From positions 62,001 to 126,000 of the forward strand of contig JASVEC010000050.1 of NCBI GenBank assembly GCA_030770535.1: a stretch of DNA of 64,000 bases. Reading direction: 5' to 3'. Below are positions 47,501 to 59,212 of the stretch, piece after piece. Position 1 is the stretch's first letter; each line of letters begins with the position of its first letter. The DNA is from Batkoa obscura. Taxonomy: Eukaryota; Entomophthoromycota; Entomophthoromycetes; Entomophthorales; Batkoaceae. The notes under the pieces are model-generated. The model did not search any database. It saw only the letters and a list, made by a program, of their open reading frames with translations, and was not told the DNA's origin. Both the position numbers and the translations under genes were made by a program.

Positions 47501-50500
47501 GCGAATCTACTCGTATTGTATTATTATTATAAATTGAATAGTTTCAACTATCAATTTTCAGTTTCTTTCATTATACTACTAATTTATTTGTGCTTACAAA
47601 TAGCAAGTTTAAATAAAGTTTTTTTTACTTTAAAGAGTTTCATACGTCATTGAATATCTTTATGTTTTATTAGTTTCAATAAAATTAGTATAGCAAAAGT
47701 ATACACTGTATATCTAGTTTATTTTAAATAACTTGAGCTTTGTAATATAAGATTTTAATTGTTTATTCGATTTTAGCTACACCTTAAATCCATTTCTTTT
47801 TTTAATTGAACAATAGTTCTTTTACATATTAGTATTATTATAAAATTAATGTGGAGATTTAAAACTAGCTAAGCTTTGGGAGGTGGATATTACAAAAAAA
47901 TAAAGAATGATAGTTTCAAAGAAACTAAGCAAAAGTTAAGATTTATTCTATTTTATAAATTGAAGTTTATAAAAAAAGTTGTAGTGATTAATTAAGTTAA
48001 ATACTTTAATTAAAACATAATTAAAAAATATAAAAGTAAAGACTTAATGTATAAAAAGTTGGTGTATATAAAATATAATAGTTAAATGTTCATGTTTTGT
48101 TTATTATTTACTTTAAAACTTCTATAAGTTTCTTTCATTAAATTAAATTGAATTAAATTAATATTTTAACATGCTATAAGTAATGTCACATTTTCGTGCA
48201 TTCTTTATAGGTTCTATATTTGAACATTTTAATATAAAAATTTAAAATAAAAGGTACAACATGATAGCTTAATATTAAATAAATATTAAATAAATATTAA
48301 ATAAATAATTACTTTTTCAAAATCAAACTAATTATCTATTTTATCTATAATAAAATAAGATGAGTTTGATTTTTTACCTGTAAAATTTATTAGCATTTTT
48401 TAAATATGGGGATGTATTTCTGTGTTTAAGAACTTTACTAACAATTTTTCCGCTCAAATAGCACTTAAAAGATGGAAAAAGTGACAAAGGCAAAAAGAAT
48501 ACCTCCATATGTTTTTTTAGTTAATTATAGATTGAAATAGACGGATATAAAAAAGACCAAAATAAAGTATAACAAGTTTTTGTAACTTACATAATTCAAA
48601 TATTAGCTTTTTTAGAACCAAAGTGTAACATATCTAAATATAAAGAAAATCCGTATAATCTTGCTATTTTATTTTTTAGAAAATGCTTATTAAAAATCAA
48701 TGCTTTAATGCTTTATAAATAAAAAATTGTAAACGGTATAACTGAGCCTTTAATGTACATATGTAATAATACACCGGGAACATTATTAATTTATTTAAAT
48801 ATTATGTGATATAACCCCCTATTTATTCTATTTGCTAATTGTTGAAACCACATGTTCAACGTGATCTTTCATATAGTTTTTATAGCTTAGGAAGGCCTAA
48901 GTTCGATTATAAACAGGTTTTATAAAAAGTACAGAAAATGAAACGGTTTTCTTCCAGGGCTTAATATATAAGGACAAGGCAATAATAAACATTATGAACA
49001 TTTTGATATTACCTATACTATTGAGTAAAGGGTATGGAAATGGCTTTTGAGATGCTACAATGATTAATGATTATTTTCGATTGTTTTTGCTATTTATAAC
49101 CATCAGCGATCTTAGTTATTAAATGATTTTACACTTGCTTTATTCAAGTGATGATCGATCTCAATTCATCAATAAATGTATATTATCTATATTATTACAA
49201 GAAGATTCATTAAAAGGAACAGGTGCTCTGCTCTCTTAGTTTTAATAGCTCTTCATTTGTTTTGTTATAAACAAAATTTAGGCTTTCAACAGTTGCTTCT
49301 AATTACTCCAATACACTGTTTGTTGAAATGAATTCTAATTTAACATTCATTTGGTTATTAATATTTCTTATATTTTTACGAAAGTATATTACTAGTTTCT
49401 TCAATAGTGCTCTAAACTCGAAAGTTGTTGGCTTTGCCAAAAACGAATGATAATAAATTGATTTACCTAATACTTGTGGGTTGCCAATGAATCCTTTTTC
49501 TTCATTTCAAACAATTGTCTATCGCCAAAGTTAAGAAATGACTATCCTGATCCACTCTTTAAACTCATTCATCAATCCTATACTGGTAGCAATAAAAGTC
49601 TGGAGATCCAATGATTAACTTAGTATTCTTTTAAAATCTCTGATATTTATTGTTTTGTATATTCTTGTATATTTGTTTTTGATCTCTTTCCATGTTCATT
49701 TCTCCTTTATCATAATCACTTATTCATAAATTCTTGCCTAATTCTTTTACTAACCCCTTACATGCTACTTCCTCTTAATTCATGGTTTCTTAATATCTTT
49801 TTTTCTTATAAATAATACATTGCAACAGAGCAGTTGATAGCCAACTACTCGGTTGTTTCTTTTTAGCCTTTAATTGTTTGAGTACCACCTTTCGTAGGTT
49901 ATCTCTAGCCTTGTTGTCTACTTTATAAGGAGATTGGTTAAGAAATATTTAAGTCACTTTCTTCCACACTTATTTGTTACAAGTCTAAAACTTTTTTCAA
50001 TTCATTTCCTTTTTTTAGTAATATTGCCCTTAAAGTGCCTCAGTTAATAAACAATCGCTGTGTTGTGCCATTTGAAAAATTCAGTTGTTCAATCCTGATT
50101 AATAGACTCCTTATGATCTTACGGTTTGTTATACTATATTTTTGAGACTTAATACCTTCTAGTTTGTCATTGTTTCGCCCCCTTACTTCTTATAACATTG
50201 AGCCTAAAATTCAAATACAGTCCAGTTTCTTTAAAAGTGAAAGTAAAGTGATAGCTCTATTTTCTTATTGACTAAAAGGTTATTAGCTGTAAAGTTTAGA
50301 TTTAGAAAGTTTCAGCTCGTCGATCTAAGGAACCCTTGATATTAGTTTTGGTTCCTTGTTATCCAGTACTAGAGTAAATACGCTTTTGATCCATTTGTGT
50401 AAATTTTATGATAGTAGTCTTATATATTCATTTAATTTTATCCATGATTAATGAATGGTCAGAGTTAATTAGTAAAAGATAGAGCTTAAAAAAATCGTAT

Positions 50501-51591
50501 ATTGCAAATTATTCATCTTTAAATATGGGATTCTAGCTTCTAATCCACCCTTTTATATTGACCATTGAGTTTCTCAGTTTTGACTTCCATTTTTTAAATT
50601 TTAGCCCTATAGAAAGATGAACTAATTTAAAATTTACAATGTAAATAATCAATTATATATCGAAAGCAGCTTACTTTTGAAGTCTGTAGAGTTTTATTTG
50701 GATTAATGAGATGAATAAAGGAACACTCAAAATCAAACGATATTAAATAAAGGAAGTTAATAGTAATTATATATAAGGCATGATAAACTTTAATGTTTAG
50801 GGCTAATACGTGTTCTGACTTTTAAAACGTGAACTTTTTAACAAGTTAATAAATCTTTAAATGAACTTCATACTATATGAAAAAAGAAACGTTTGAGCTT
50901 AATTATTTTATTGAGAAAAATGTTTGAGATATTTTATTAAAGATTAAAGGAATGATATAAAAACTATAAAAAGATTTCTTTAAAATTGATATTTAAGTTG
51001 CCATTTAATGACAATAAAACTGGCGAAAGTATCAACTATTATTCTTTACTGTATTATTATTCAACTCAATAATGTATTGTCTATTTCATAAATAACATAC
51101 AACCTTAGTTTAAAATGAACTTTGAATATTTTTATAAAAAAAAGTTAATTATAGGCAAATAAAATTATTGAGCACTATTTGATATTGATTTCTTTACTTT
51201 ATGATTGCTTAAACTTCCACTTTTCGGAAAACTTGTTTATTATAAATATAATGCTCTTGATAATTCATACATAGTTTTATTCTAACTTTGAGTTTAATTT
51301 ATGCTGAAAGTTGGCTTCGGTAAACTCTAAGATTTACTATAAAGAACAATTATGATCGCTTTTGAAATGTACACCCAATTCTATTAGTCCAAATCTTAAA
51401 ACTTATTAATAATAACAGCTCCATTTTGCTGACATTTATGCCTACTTTTATGAATAAAAGTTGATCCAATTAACCTCCTTAATCAATTGACAAACAAAAT
51501 TGAAAACATTTTACCTAACACTTAAATTATATTTTTTTATTAATACAGTATATTCATAGTGAAATACTATATATAAAAAGTAACATATCAC
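47501..51591. other. 4.1-kb gene-poor region with a MITE and C/T-biased relic sequence
   Basis: MITE copy H is at 48405-48509. From ~49200 to ~50420 the composition shifts to C/T-rich on this strand; minus-strand frames give only short coding-like pieces (for example NKARDNLRKVVLKQLKAKKK near 49920-49860). This resembles decayed element or gene sequence and cannot be classified. The rest is AT-rich. Confidence 0.35.
48405..48509 (+). mobile_element. MITE copy H (105 bp)
   Basis: It begins TATGGGGATGTATTTCTG and ends TACCTCCATA. The internal TTTTTCCGCTCAAATAGCAC is close to consensus. Confidence 0.75.
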
Positions 51592-51937
51592 TTAGATGTT
51601 TAACTTAGTACGCTTCCAGTGACGACGTTTAGCGTTATACCTATAAATATTTAATATAATCCATTATTTGATTTAGATCTACTTACTTGATCTTGTTGTC
51701 AGTACGAAGACGAATCCAGTTAGGGAGAGGACGATTTTGTTTTTGGCTTCTACCAATTATACGTTTGGTACGGAATGACTTGTTAGATGGCTACAAATAT
51801 ACATTTAATACCATAGTTTCGATATTTTTGTTTCGTCTCCATTTGTTGTAACTTTAATTGATTGATTCATAGACCTATACTTATGTTATAGGCCCACTAG
51901 TCTAATTACAAGATGGATGTATAGGTTCACTTACCAT
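51592..51937 (-). CDS. RPL39: 60S ribosomal protein L39 (eL39) (3 exons, 51 aa)
   Basis: Exons (minus): 51937-51935 (only the ATG), 51790-51687, 51640-51592. The protein reads [17 protein letters not shown], then [18 protein letters not shown] and [15 protein letters not shown], a full-length eL39 (51 aa, strongly basic). It lines part of the ribosomal exit tunnel. The first intron (144 bp) follows the start codon directly and the second (46 bp) splits a Lys codon. The start-codon intron is typical of fungal ribosomal protein genes. The coding part is short and split, so it would be missed by simple ORF scanning. Confidence 0.96.
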
Positions 51938-54141
51938 TTTTACTATGTAAAACCGTCTGAAGAGAAGGAAGCCAATTTTTGTCTAATTCCTAATCACTTT
52001 TGCTTGGATTTTAAAATTGAATCCAAACTACCAATTTACTGCTTAAAAGCCAATCAAAATTGAGAAATTTTAATAAAATTAAGATAAAATAAGGCTATTG
52101 CAGTAATATTTTAAATAAGATGTTTTATTTGATATTTTGATTATTAAGCTTTATTGTATAGTCTATGATTTATAATATTTATATACTTCTTAAGTACTAA
52201 CCATCTTTTATTGTAGCAAGTGTAATTTCAAATCTTAGATTTTATCGTATTTCTTTAAATTTAAAAAGCTATCATATTAAGGCCATTTTATTACTTATTT
52301 AAAATTTACAAAATACAAATATTAAATTAAATAAGTTTGTACTTTAATTAGTTTTATTTATCGATATTTTGGTTTAAATATCTTATATAAAATTCAACAC
52401 TTCAATGAAACTTATTTTTATGACTTTTGGACCAAACATCCAATACTCTTTCATATTTGATTTTTAATCATACACTGTATAAACTATCATTATATCACAT
52501 AGAATATGTATATTTGTATGATATTTTTTCATATCATTGTATTACAATTTATATACTCAGTCTTGCTTTTCGTAAATGGTTTAAGATTCCGATTTATAAA
52601 TAAATCACTCACTTATATGACATTATTCTAATTTTCTATACAGCTTTTAAACTTTGATCACCTTAGAAACAAATTATTGCATAAAGAATATATAAACATT
52701 ATTATAAGGAAATTAAATATCAAAAAAATAAACACATTTCAAAAACTTATTATAATTCATATTCTATCTAGTAATGGTTTTTTTTAATATCTGAAATAAG
52801 ATATGGTGACTATCATGTATTAAAGAAATTATAGCAGTGATACTTCAAGATTTTTTTATCATGATAAACTTTTCGTTTAACATGTTCCCTTTTAAACACT
52901 CAGGATACTAAGCTATCCCGTAACATAGGACCAGCAACTTCTACCAACTTAAACATTTTATCAACGTTTAAATAGAATAATCAAAAGGTCTTTGAAAATG
53001 AAAACATATAACAATACCTATATTACTCAGTGTAGTTTTTATATAATAGCATATTACCTATCTTTAATAACCAACGTAACGGATGATGTTATTTGCTATA
53101 AAATTAATTATAGAGTATAGTTATTTTATAGCTAATTCCACTTTGCTATTCTAAAATCACATCAAATTTTATATAAACTGGAAACATACTTAACCAGTAT
53201 CTCACACTCAATTTAAATAAAATAAAAATTTAACTTACCTAATGTACAGTTTAACGTGACATTTGAGTGTAATAGGCTATTTTCTTTGACCAATTTCTAC
53301 TATTAACCATTAAATTCTTCAATCAATTTGCATACTGAATTTTAATTACATTCTATTTTTTACAAGTTTGATGCTGCCCTTAAATTCTAAATGAGTTTAA
53401 TTGAAATTGGCTTAATAAAATAATTATGCAAATGAATTCCTTCTTACTTGTAAGATCTAATCTCTTTTTGACATCCTCTTTCAACTGTTTCATAACATTC
53501 CAGTTTGATTGAAACGAGGTTCTTTGGGCTTTAATTTTTTTGAACGAGCTTTACATAACCCAATAAGAAACCTATGGATATTAATTCGTCAAAAAACCAT
53601 ATTTTTATAAACTAAAATTATTGCACTAAAATTGTTATTGTGTGTTAGTAAATATTGGAAAAAATCAATTGATTTTAATTTGTATATTATCGAGCCATTT
53701 TATGAAAATTTATTGTTATTATTTATACATGTATTTAGATATCAATGACTATAATGTATCAATACTATTACTAATAATCTATTTTTTTTATCTCAGTCAA
53801 ATTGTTTTTACCAAATAGTGAAAATGACTTTTTGTTAATTATTTTCTTGCAGTTAAATTTACAAATTCTTTAAATAAATTAAATCATAATTCGCTGCTTC
53901 TAAAATCAAAAAATAGCATGTGATAAAATTGTATTGTATTATTGTAAGTCTATCATTTAAATCAAGTGAAGCGACTTTTGTAAAACTTTGAATATTTAAT
54001 TGATAATAAATGTTGAAAATTCATTGAGTTTTGATATGAAATTTTTGTTCAAAAGGTTTCATATATACAAAGCTGAGAATAAATGGCTCTACGTTGAAGG
54101 TGAAAAGTGGTTACTCAGTTGATAGTGAATAGCTTGATTGC
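51938..54141. other. 2.2-kb intergenic region upstream of RPL39
   Basis: AT-rich throughout, with no coding signal and no repeat recognised. It contains the RPL39 promoter at its left end. Confidence 0.35.
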
Positions 54142-55324
54142 TTAATATTGGTAACGTGGTGGACGTGGGTCTCCACGTGGCCCTGGGTAACGATCAACTG
54201 GACCACGGGGCTCACGGGGATGGGCTGGAGCTCTTTCTCTATCGAAAGGAGCTGATACTGGGGCGCGGGGTTCGTGTTCACGGGGGTGCTCAGGGTAACG
54301 TTCACGAGGTGGTGGAGGGGCGCGGAAATCACGAGGCTCACGAGGTTCACGAGGTTCACGGGGCTCGCGTTCACCACGTGAATAATTGCCCATTGGTGGC
54401 TCCCTTGGGTCACGAGGTGGGTAAGGGCGATCATTACGTGGGTAATAATCACGTCGAGGTGGGAAAGGGCGATCACGTCCACCTCTTCCACCATTGAATG
54501 GCTCACGTTCACTAAATCTTGAACGATAGCCAGAACCTCTATCACGAGAATAGAAATCCCTTGGTGGATAATCACGAGGATAATGGCCTCTATGTTGACG
54601 ATCGCCAAAGCCGCGACCATGATGACCACCGTAGAAATCTCTACGATCGGGGTAATGGCCAAAGCGGTTTCGATAAAGTGGTCTAGTGCCAGAGTAACGT
54701 CCAGGAGTTGGGGAACGAGGTTTAGTACGACGTGACTTTTCGACCACAAGAGGTGATCCATCTAAAATAAGATTAGCGCATTTTGCTACAGCATTATCAG
54801 CTTCCTCAATGTCTTCAAAAGTGATAAAAGCAAAGCCACGAGATTCCTTAGTATGCGGGTCAACAACAAGATGACAGTTAGCAATCTAGAGTATATAGTT
54901 AGTGTGGTTGTTGTTAAATTGAAAAAGTATTACTTTTCCATACTTGGAGAACTCGCCAACTAAAGTTTCTTCAGTAGTTTTGAAGGATAACTTAGAAATG
55001 TAGATAGTTGGGATTTGATTGTCGCTATCACCACTAAAAATATTAATAACTTATTTAACAATTTGAATAAGACTACTTGTAGCCATTCCCTTGAAAGTTG
55101 TCGTCACCATTGCCTTGGGATTGAGGGTTATCATTAGCTTGACCAGATCTTTGGTTTTGGTTGTCGAAGCCGTTGTCATAAGCTTGACCATAGCTTCGAT
55201 TGTCATTATATGAGTCTTTTTGATTAGAGAAAGAGTTCATGGCGTCCGAATTTGCGTTTGTGCTAGATTTTTGATTGGATACTTCGTTGGTAGTATAAGT
55301 AGATTCGACTCTTGTATGATCCAT
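54142..55324 (-). CDS. Tra2-like RRM RNA-binding protein with Arg/Pro-rich tail (3 exons, 363 aa)
   Basis: Exons (minus): 55324-55077, 55033-54934, 54885-54142. The N-terminal ~85 residues are Asn/Gln/Ser/Gly-rich. One RRM follows (~90-165) with RNP2 IYISKLSF and RNP1 RGFAFITF. Directly after it comes RRTKPRSPTPGRYSG, which matches the 'TPTPGxYxG' linker that marks transformer-2 (Tra2) proteins. The tail (~180-363) is rich in RDR/RGG and in PREP/EPRE repeats, much more GC-rich (near 50%) than any other coding region here. Expected role: nuclear splicing regulator binding purine-rich exonic elements. The repetitive tail lacks true RS dipeptide runs, so it may use RGG-type contacts instead. Confidence 0.88.
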
Positions 55325-56084
55325 TGAATGTTTAAGAGTTAAAAAGTGCTTTTAAATTTAAATTGGACATTTCATGTTTAAATCCCATTTACGCATTATG
55401 ATTGGAGAAAATTCGCAATTTTTAGAAAAGCTTGGAATTTTGTTGGCTAATATCAACTTGATTTGAAGTTGTTATTTAAAGCCTATTTTATTGGCTTAGA
55501 TATAAATTAGTCATACTTTTTTCATTTCACTGGTAAATTGTAAACTAGCAAATCAAATTGGATAAATAGTAAAAAAATGAACAACTATGATTAATAATAT
55601 TCATAGCTTGACCAAATTTCATAGTAAAAGGAATAAAGAAAAATTGAATTAAAATTGAATTAAAATTGATACAGTATAAAAGTAAAAGGTGTACTTCCCT
55701 AAAGCTTTTTAGAGAGTATAAATAAAAGTGCTCACATTAAAAAGACAGCCATACCATTTTTTATAATAGCCTTTTGAAGCAAACACTAAGGATTTAACAA
55801 AACTAAGATAGGCTAAAGCTTGTCTATAACTAATCAATAAATTTTATAGCAATGCTTTGGGTTAAAAAAAATGGCTTTAAAAAAAGAAGGGAGCTTCTAC
55901 AATATCAATGATATTTAAAATAACATGAAGGACGTCATTCTTACCACTAAAATTTCCTTTTTAAGTATAAATAGACTTAGTTTGAAAAATAAATAATAAC
56001 CAATCAACATTTGAGCTAAATTTACTGTAATTTAACTTAAGATTTAATTTTAGCCAAAAGCGCTGTTTAATTTTTAAAAGCTTT

Positions 56085-56190
56085 TATGGGGGTGTTTTTT
56101 TGGTTTCATTATTTTTTACATTTTTTAAGCGCTATTTGAGTGAAAAGATTGTTAGTAAAATTCTTAAACAAAAAAATACATCCCCTTATA
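56085..56190 (-). mobile_element. MITE copy I (about 104-106 bp)
   Basis: It begins TATGGGGGTGTTTTTTTGG and ends ACATCCCCTTATA. The internal AAGCGCTATTTGAGTG is retained. Confidence 0.75.
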
Positions 56191-56700
56191 TTAACTCCAA
56201 CCCTAACACTAACACTAAGACGAGCTATAAAGATTTTCAACTTTAAATCAGATCACCAAAAATTAAACTACTATAGATTTGGCTCAAATTGAATTGTTCA
56301 CGTTAATCAAAAATATCATTAATATTTGTAAGGATTTCCCAAAAAGAATATAGGCTATTCTAAGGATCTGATTTAAATGAATCAAGTTTCAATTTAAACA
56401 ACTAATAGCCCACTTTCAAAAATAGCAACTATTTTAATGAAATAAGAAATAAACTCAACTTTAAAATAATGATAATGATGATAAAATAGCTTACTTTACG
56501 ATATAAGATACTGGTTAATTTAAATAACTGTTATAAGAAAAGGAGATAGGCTTTATGCGTTAATAATAATTTTAGAGATAAAATAACAAGAATTTATTGA
56601 ATAATTAGTTGATAGCATTATAGACTTTACCAATTTATCCTTAAAGGAGTGAATTCAGCTCCATTTAATAAAGATAAGCTTATAGCTTTAAAAATTAGGA

Positions 56701-56710
56701 CTATAAAAAG
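56701..56710 (+). promoter_or_regulatory. TATA box of secreted pro-peptide gene 1
   Basis: CTATAAAAAG 49 bp before the start codon of the gene at 56750. Confidence 0.5.
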
Positions 56711-56749
56711 CAACAGGGCAAAATAATCAACTTTTAAAAAATCATTAAT

Positions 56750-57265
56750 ATGAGGGTTATATCTATTATCTCAAGCGTACTTTTAGTATCTACTGTATCT
56801 TCCCTTAGTTTAGATAGTGTTTATAATTTTATGCGTGATGTTGCTGAGATTTCACCAGAAACTCAGCAATCTAAACAGGCCAACCCCATAGTACAAGATA
56901 AAAATGTACCAACCAGTCAAGGTTTACCTGCAAATTCAAAATCAGGTGACCAAAAGTTAATTCCAAGCTCTAAACCAATTGTTCAAGGTCCTTCTCAAGC
57001 CTCAAAGGATGCTCGATTACTTGAGCTTGAAAACAAAATCCATGCTGCTGTCGATGGCTTCCTTAAGGCTCATCCGCAAGTTGTAAGTGTTATTTCAAGC
57101 CTTATTGATGACGATTCTTCTTCAACCAGTGACTTGAGCAGCAAAAATGGCCCACCAACAGGTAGTGATCAAAGTAAACCTCAATCAGCTAAACGTCTTA
57201 CGTACCATAAAAAGATTATACCAAAAAAGCGTGATATATTTTACTTTATGAAGAAAGTTCTTTAA
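56750..57265 (+). CDS. Small secreted protein 1 of a tandem family, with KR site and basic C-terminal peptide, 171 aa
   Basis: Single exon. The signal peptide is MRVISIISSVLLVSTVSSLS. The mature part has a low-complexity Gln/Pro/Ser-rich section, a conserved helix-like core (LENKIHAAVDGFLKAHPQVV, then SVISSLIDDDSSS), and a dibasic KR (QSAKR) that a Kex2-type protease could cut. That would release a 22-residue strongly basic C-terminal peptide (LTYHKKIIPKKRDIFYFMKKVL is too long to give whole as a motif; key features are the HKK, PKKR and MKK clusters among aromatic residues). No Cys in the mature protein. Gene 2 downstream is a paralog with the same layout. Function unknown; a processed secreted peptide is inference. 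Confidence 0.75.
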   Translation: MRVISIISSVLLVSTVSSLSLDSVYNFMRDVAEISPETQQSKQANPIVQDKNVPTSQGLPANSKSGDQKLIPSSKPIVQGPSQASKDARLLELENKIHAAVDGFLKAHPQVVSVISSLIDDDSSSTSDLSSKNGPPTGSDQSKPQSAKRLTYHKKIIPKKRDIFYFMKKVL

Positions 57266-57863
57266 ATCGATCTAAGGTTATATGAAATATTATAAGTTAT
57301 AATAAAATATCTATTAAAGCTTTTTGCTTTTTATGTGTTTGTTTACTGTATTTTATGGGTTTTAAGTATATAATTTTTTTTTCTAAAATTCCTGATAGAA
57401 GGAGGTATTAAAAGGGCTATAAATTATTATAATTTGACTATAATAAACGCGAGTATAAAAATTATGACATGCAGTCAAAGCTCTATCTATTAGTTTATTA
57501 AAGAACAAAAATTATTAAAATTGTTAACATTTAAATAAATGCATATTTTCGAGTGATTTTAAAGTTGAACTACTTTTTTTACTAAGTGCCTAGCCTAGCC
57601 TTAACCCTAACAAACTACAAAATATTTTAAAACCAAACTAATCGACGTTGCCCCTCCATTTGCCCACTTACAACCAAAGTATAATTAGGCCAGCTCAATT
57701 ACTTTAAAAATGGTGTAATTGAACTTATGATAATTTTGCAAATTTTTACAAATTTCTCCGTTTTCGGAGTGACTTTAGCTCCGTTTTTGTGCATAGAGCC
57801 AATTTATCCCTATAAAATTTTAAAAACTATAAAAATAGTTTTAAAGAAAAAGAATCTTTAAAA
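57266..57863. other. Intergenic between the two secreted paralogs, 598 bp
   Basis: It starts with a 3' flank resembling those of the other family members (TCTAAGGTTATATGA near 57273). The rest is AT-rich, with a TATA element (CTATAAAA, 57810) before gene 2. Confidence 0.4.
57810..57817 (+). promoter_or_regulatory. TATA box of secreted pro-peptide gene 2
   Basis: CTATAAAA 54 bp before the start codon at 57864, at nearly the same distance as in gene 1. Confidence 0.45.
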
Positions 57864-58424
57864 ATGAAATTTATATCCATTATCTCAAGTGTCCTTTTAG
57901 CTTCTACTGTATCTTCTCTTAGCTTAAAGAGTGTCTATAACTTCGTACGTGATGCTGCTGATATCTCAACAGAAACTCAACAACCAAAACAAGTAGGTGC
58001 TGGATCTCAAGGTAACAATGGACCAATTGGTCAAGGTTCACCATCAAACTCAAATGGCCAAGATTCTTCTCAAAACTCAAACGATAGTGAATTGAAAGAT
58101 CTTGAAAATAAAATTTATACAGCTATCGATAGCTTCCTTCAAAAGCATCCACAAGTTGTAAGTGTCATTTCAAGCCTTATTGATGGTGATTCCTCCTCGA
58201 GTGGTGACTCAAGCAGCTTAAGTGGTCCACCAAAAGGTCAAGACCAAAGCCCACCTCAATCCGATAAACGTGAACTTGCTCATCCTATTAGTCGTGAAGA
58301 ATATAATCGTCGATATGGTAGTCATAAGAATTACAATAGTAAGCATGTCATGTATCATAAAAAAGTTATACCACAAAAGCATGATGTACGTTATTACATG
58401 AAAAAAGTAGTTAACTTTATTTAA
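57864..58424 (+). CDS. Small secreted protein 2 of the tandem family, with KR site and basic C-terminal peptide, 186 aa
   Basis: Single exon. The signal peptide is MKFISIISSVLLASTVSSLS. It has the same order as gene 1: a Gln/Ser/Asn/Gly-rich spacer, the core LENKIYTAIDSFLQKHPQVV followed by SVISSLIDGDSSS, a Pro/Gln stretch ending QSDKR, then a 48-residue basic C-terminal part rich in Tyr, His and Lys (NRRYGSHKNYNSKH, YHKKVIPQKHD, YYMKKVV). The core and the region after KR are the best conserved parts between paralogs, while the spacers vary, as expected if the core and the released peptide matter. No Cys in the mature part. Function unknown. Confidence 0.78.
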   Translation: MKFISIISSVLLASTVSSLSLKSVYNFVRDAADISTETQQPKQVGAGSQGNNGPIGQGSPSNSNGQDSSQNSNDSELKDLENKIYTAIDSFLQKHPQVVSVISSLIDGDSSSSGDSSSLSGPPKGQDQSPPQSDKRELAHPISREEYNRRYGSHKNYNSKHVMYHKKVIPQKHDVRYYMKKVVNFI

Positions 58425-58715
58425 GGTTCTACGATGCACTATAATTTATAAATAAAATATTTATCAAAGTTAATATCTTCATAATAGTTTTTTTATTGTT
58501 GTGTTCTATTTTAGTAATATAGTTAAAATTTTACACAAGTATAAAGCAAGGGAAGTTCAGAGAAGGAACTTAAAGCAGTAGATGTTTTAACTATTGTCTA
58601 CTTCATTTGAATTTAGAGAGAGAAATTAGAGTAATATCAGATTGATCTAAAATAAAACTATTTAAATAACTATCAACAAAAAATTTGTCTATATTTAAAA
58701 AAAATTTAAACTAGA

Positions 58716-59212
58716 ATGAAAGTTGTGTCTATTATTTCAAGTATCCTTTTGCCTCCACTGTATTTTCCCTTAGCTTAAATAATGTTTGTGACTTTGTACG
58801 TGACATTACGGATATTTCGTCTGAAACTGGACAACCAAACCAAGGAGATTCTGGAGTACAAGATAATAGTGCAGCAAATGGTCAAGTTCCATATTCAAAT
58901 TCAGAACCAAAAGGACATGTTCATTATCAAAATTCAAATGATCATATATTAATCAAACCTAAAAAAGAAATCGATGCAGCATTGGATTGTAAAATTCAAG
59001 ATTGTGCAGAGTCCTTTATTATACTTTCAAAGGCGATTGAAACCCCTTTTTTTACCTAGTCGTTTATATAATTGAGATGGTTTATCTTAATCAGATAAAC
59101 GCAAATTTACTCATCTTATTATTTGTAAAGAATATAATTATAAATATGGCAGTCATAAAAATTATAACAAGTATACGTTAATTTATGAAAAAAAGCAATC
59201 GACTTTATCTAA
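58716..59212 (+). pseudogene. Broken third copy of the small secreted protein family
   Basis: Clear nucleotide similarity to the gene at 57864 from the start codon through the 3' flank, but the reading frame is broken in several places, so this is a relic. The stretch corresponding to the Tyr/His/Lys-rich C-terminus and the 3' flank (CTAAGGTTATATGATG) are still easy to align. Confidence 0.8.

Larger units (their letters stand above)
55325..56749. other. 1.4-kb intergenic region
   Basis: Contains MITE copy I (56085-56190) and the TATA element of the first small secreted protein gene. Nothing else recognised. Confidence 0.4.

Noticed and set aside
48840-48925. Possible tRNA around AGTTCGATTATAAAC
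   Set aside because: The arms do not pair into a cloverleaf and the box A region is absent.
54138-54497. Long plus-strand ORF (and a second minus frame) over the Tra2-like tail
   Set aside because: By-product of the GC-rich repetitive codons; the RRM-linked frame is the real one.
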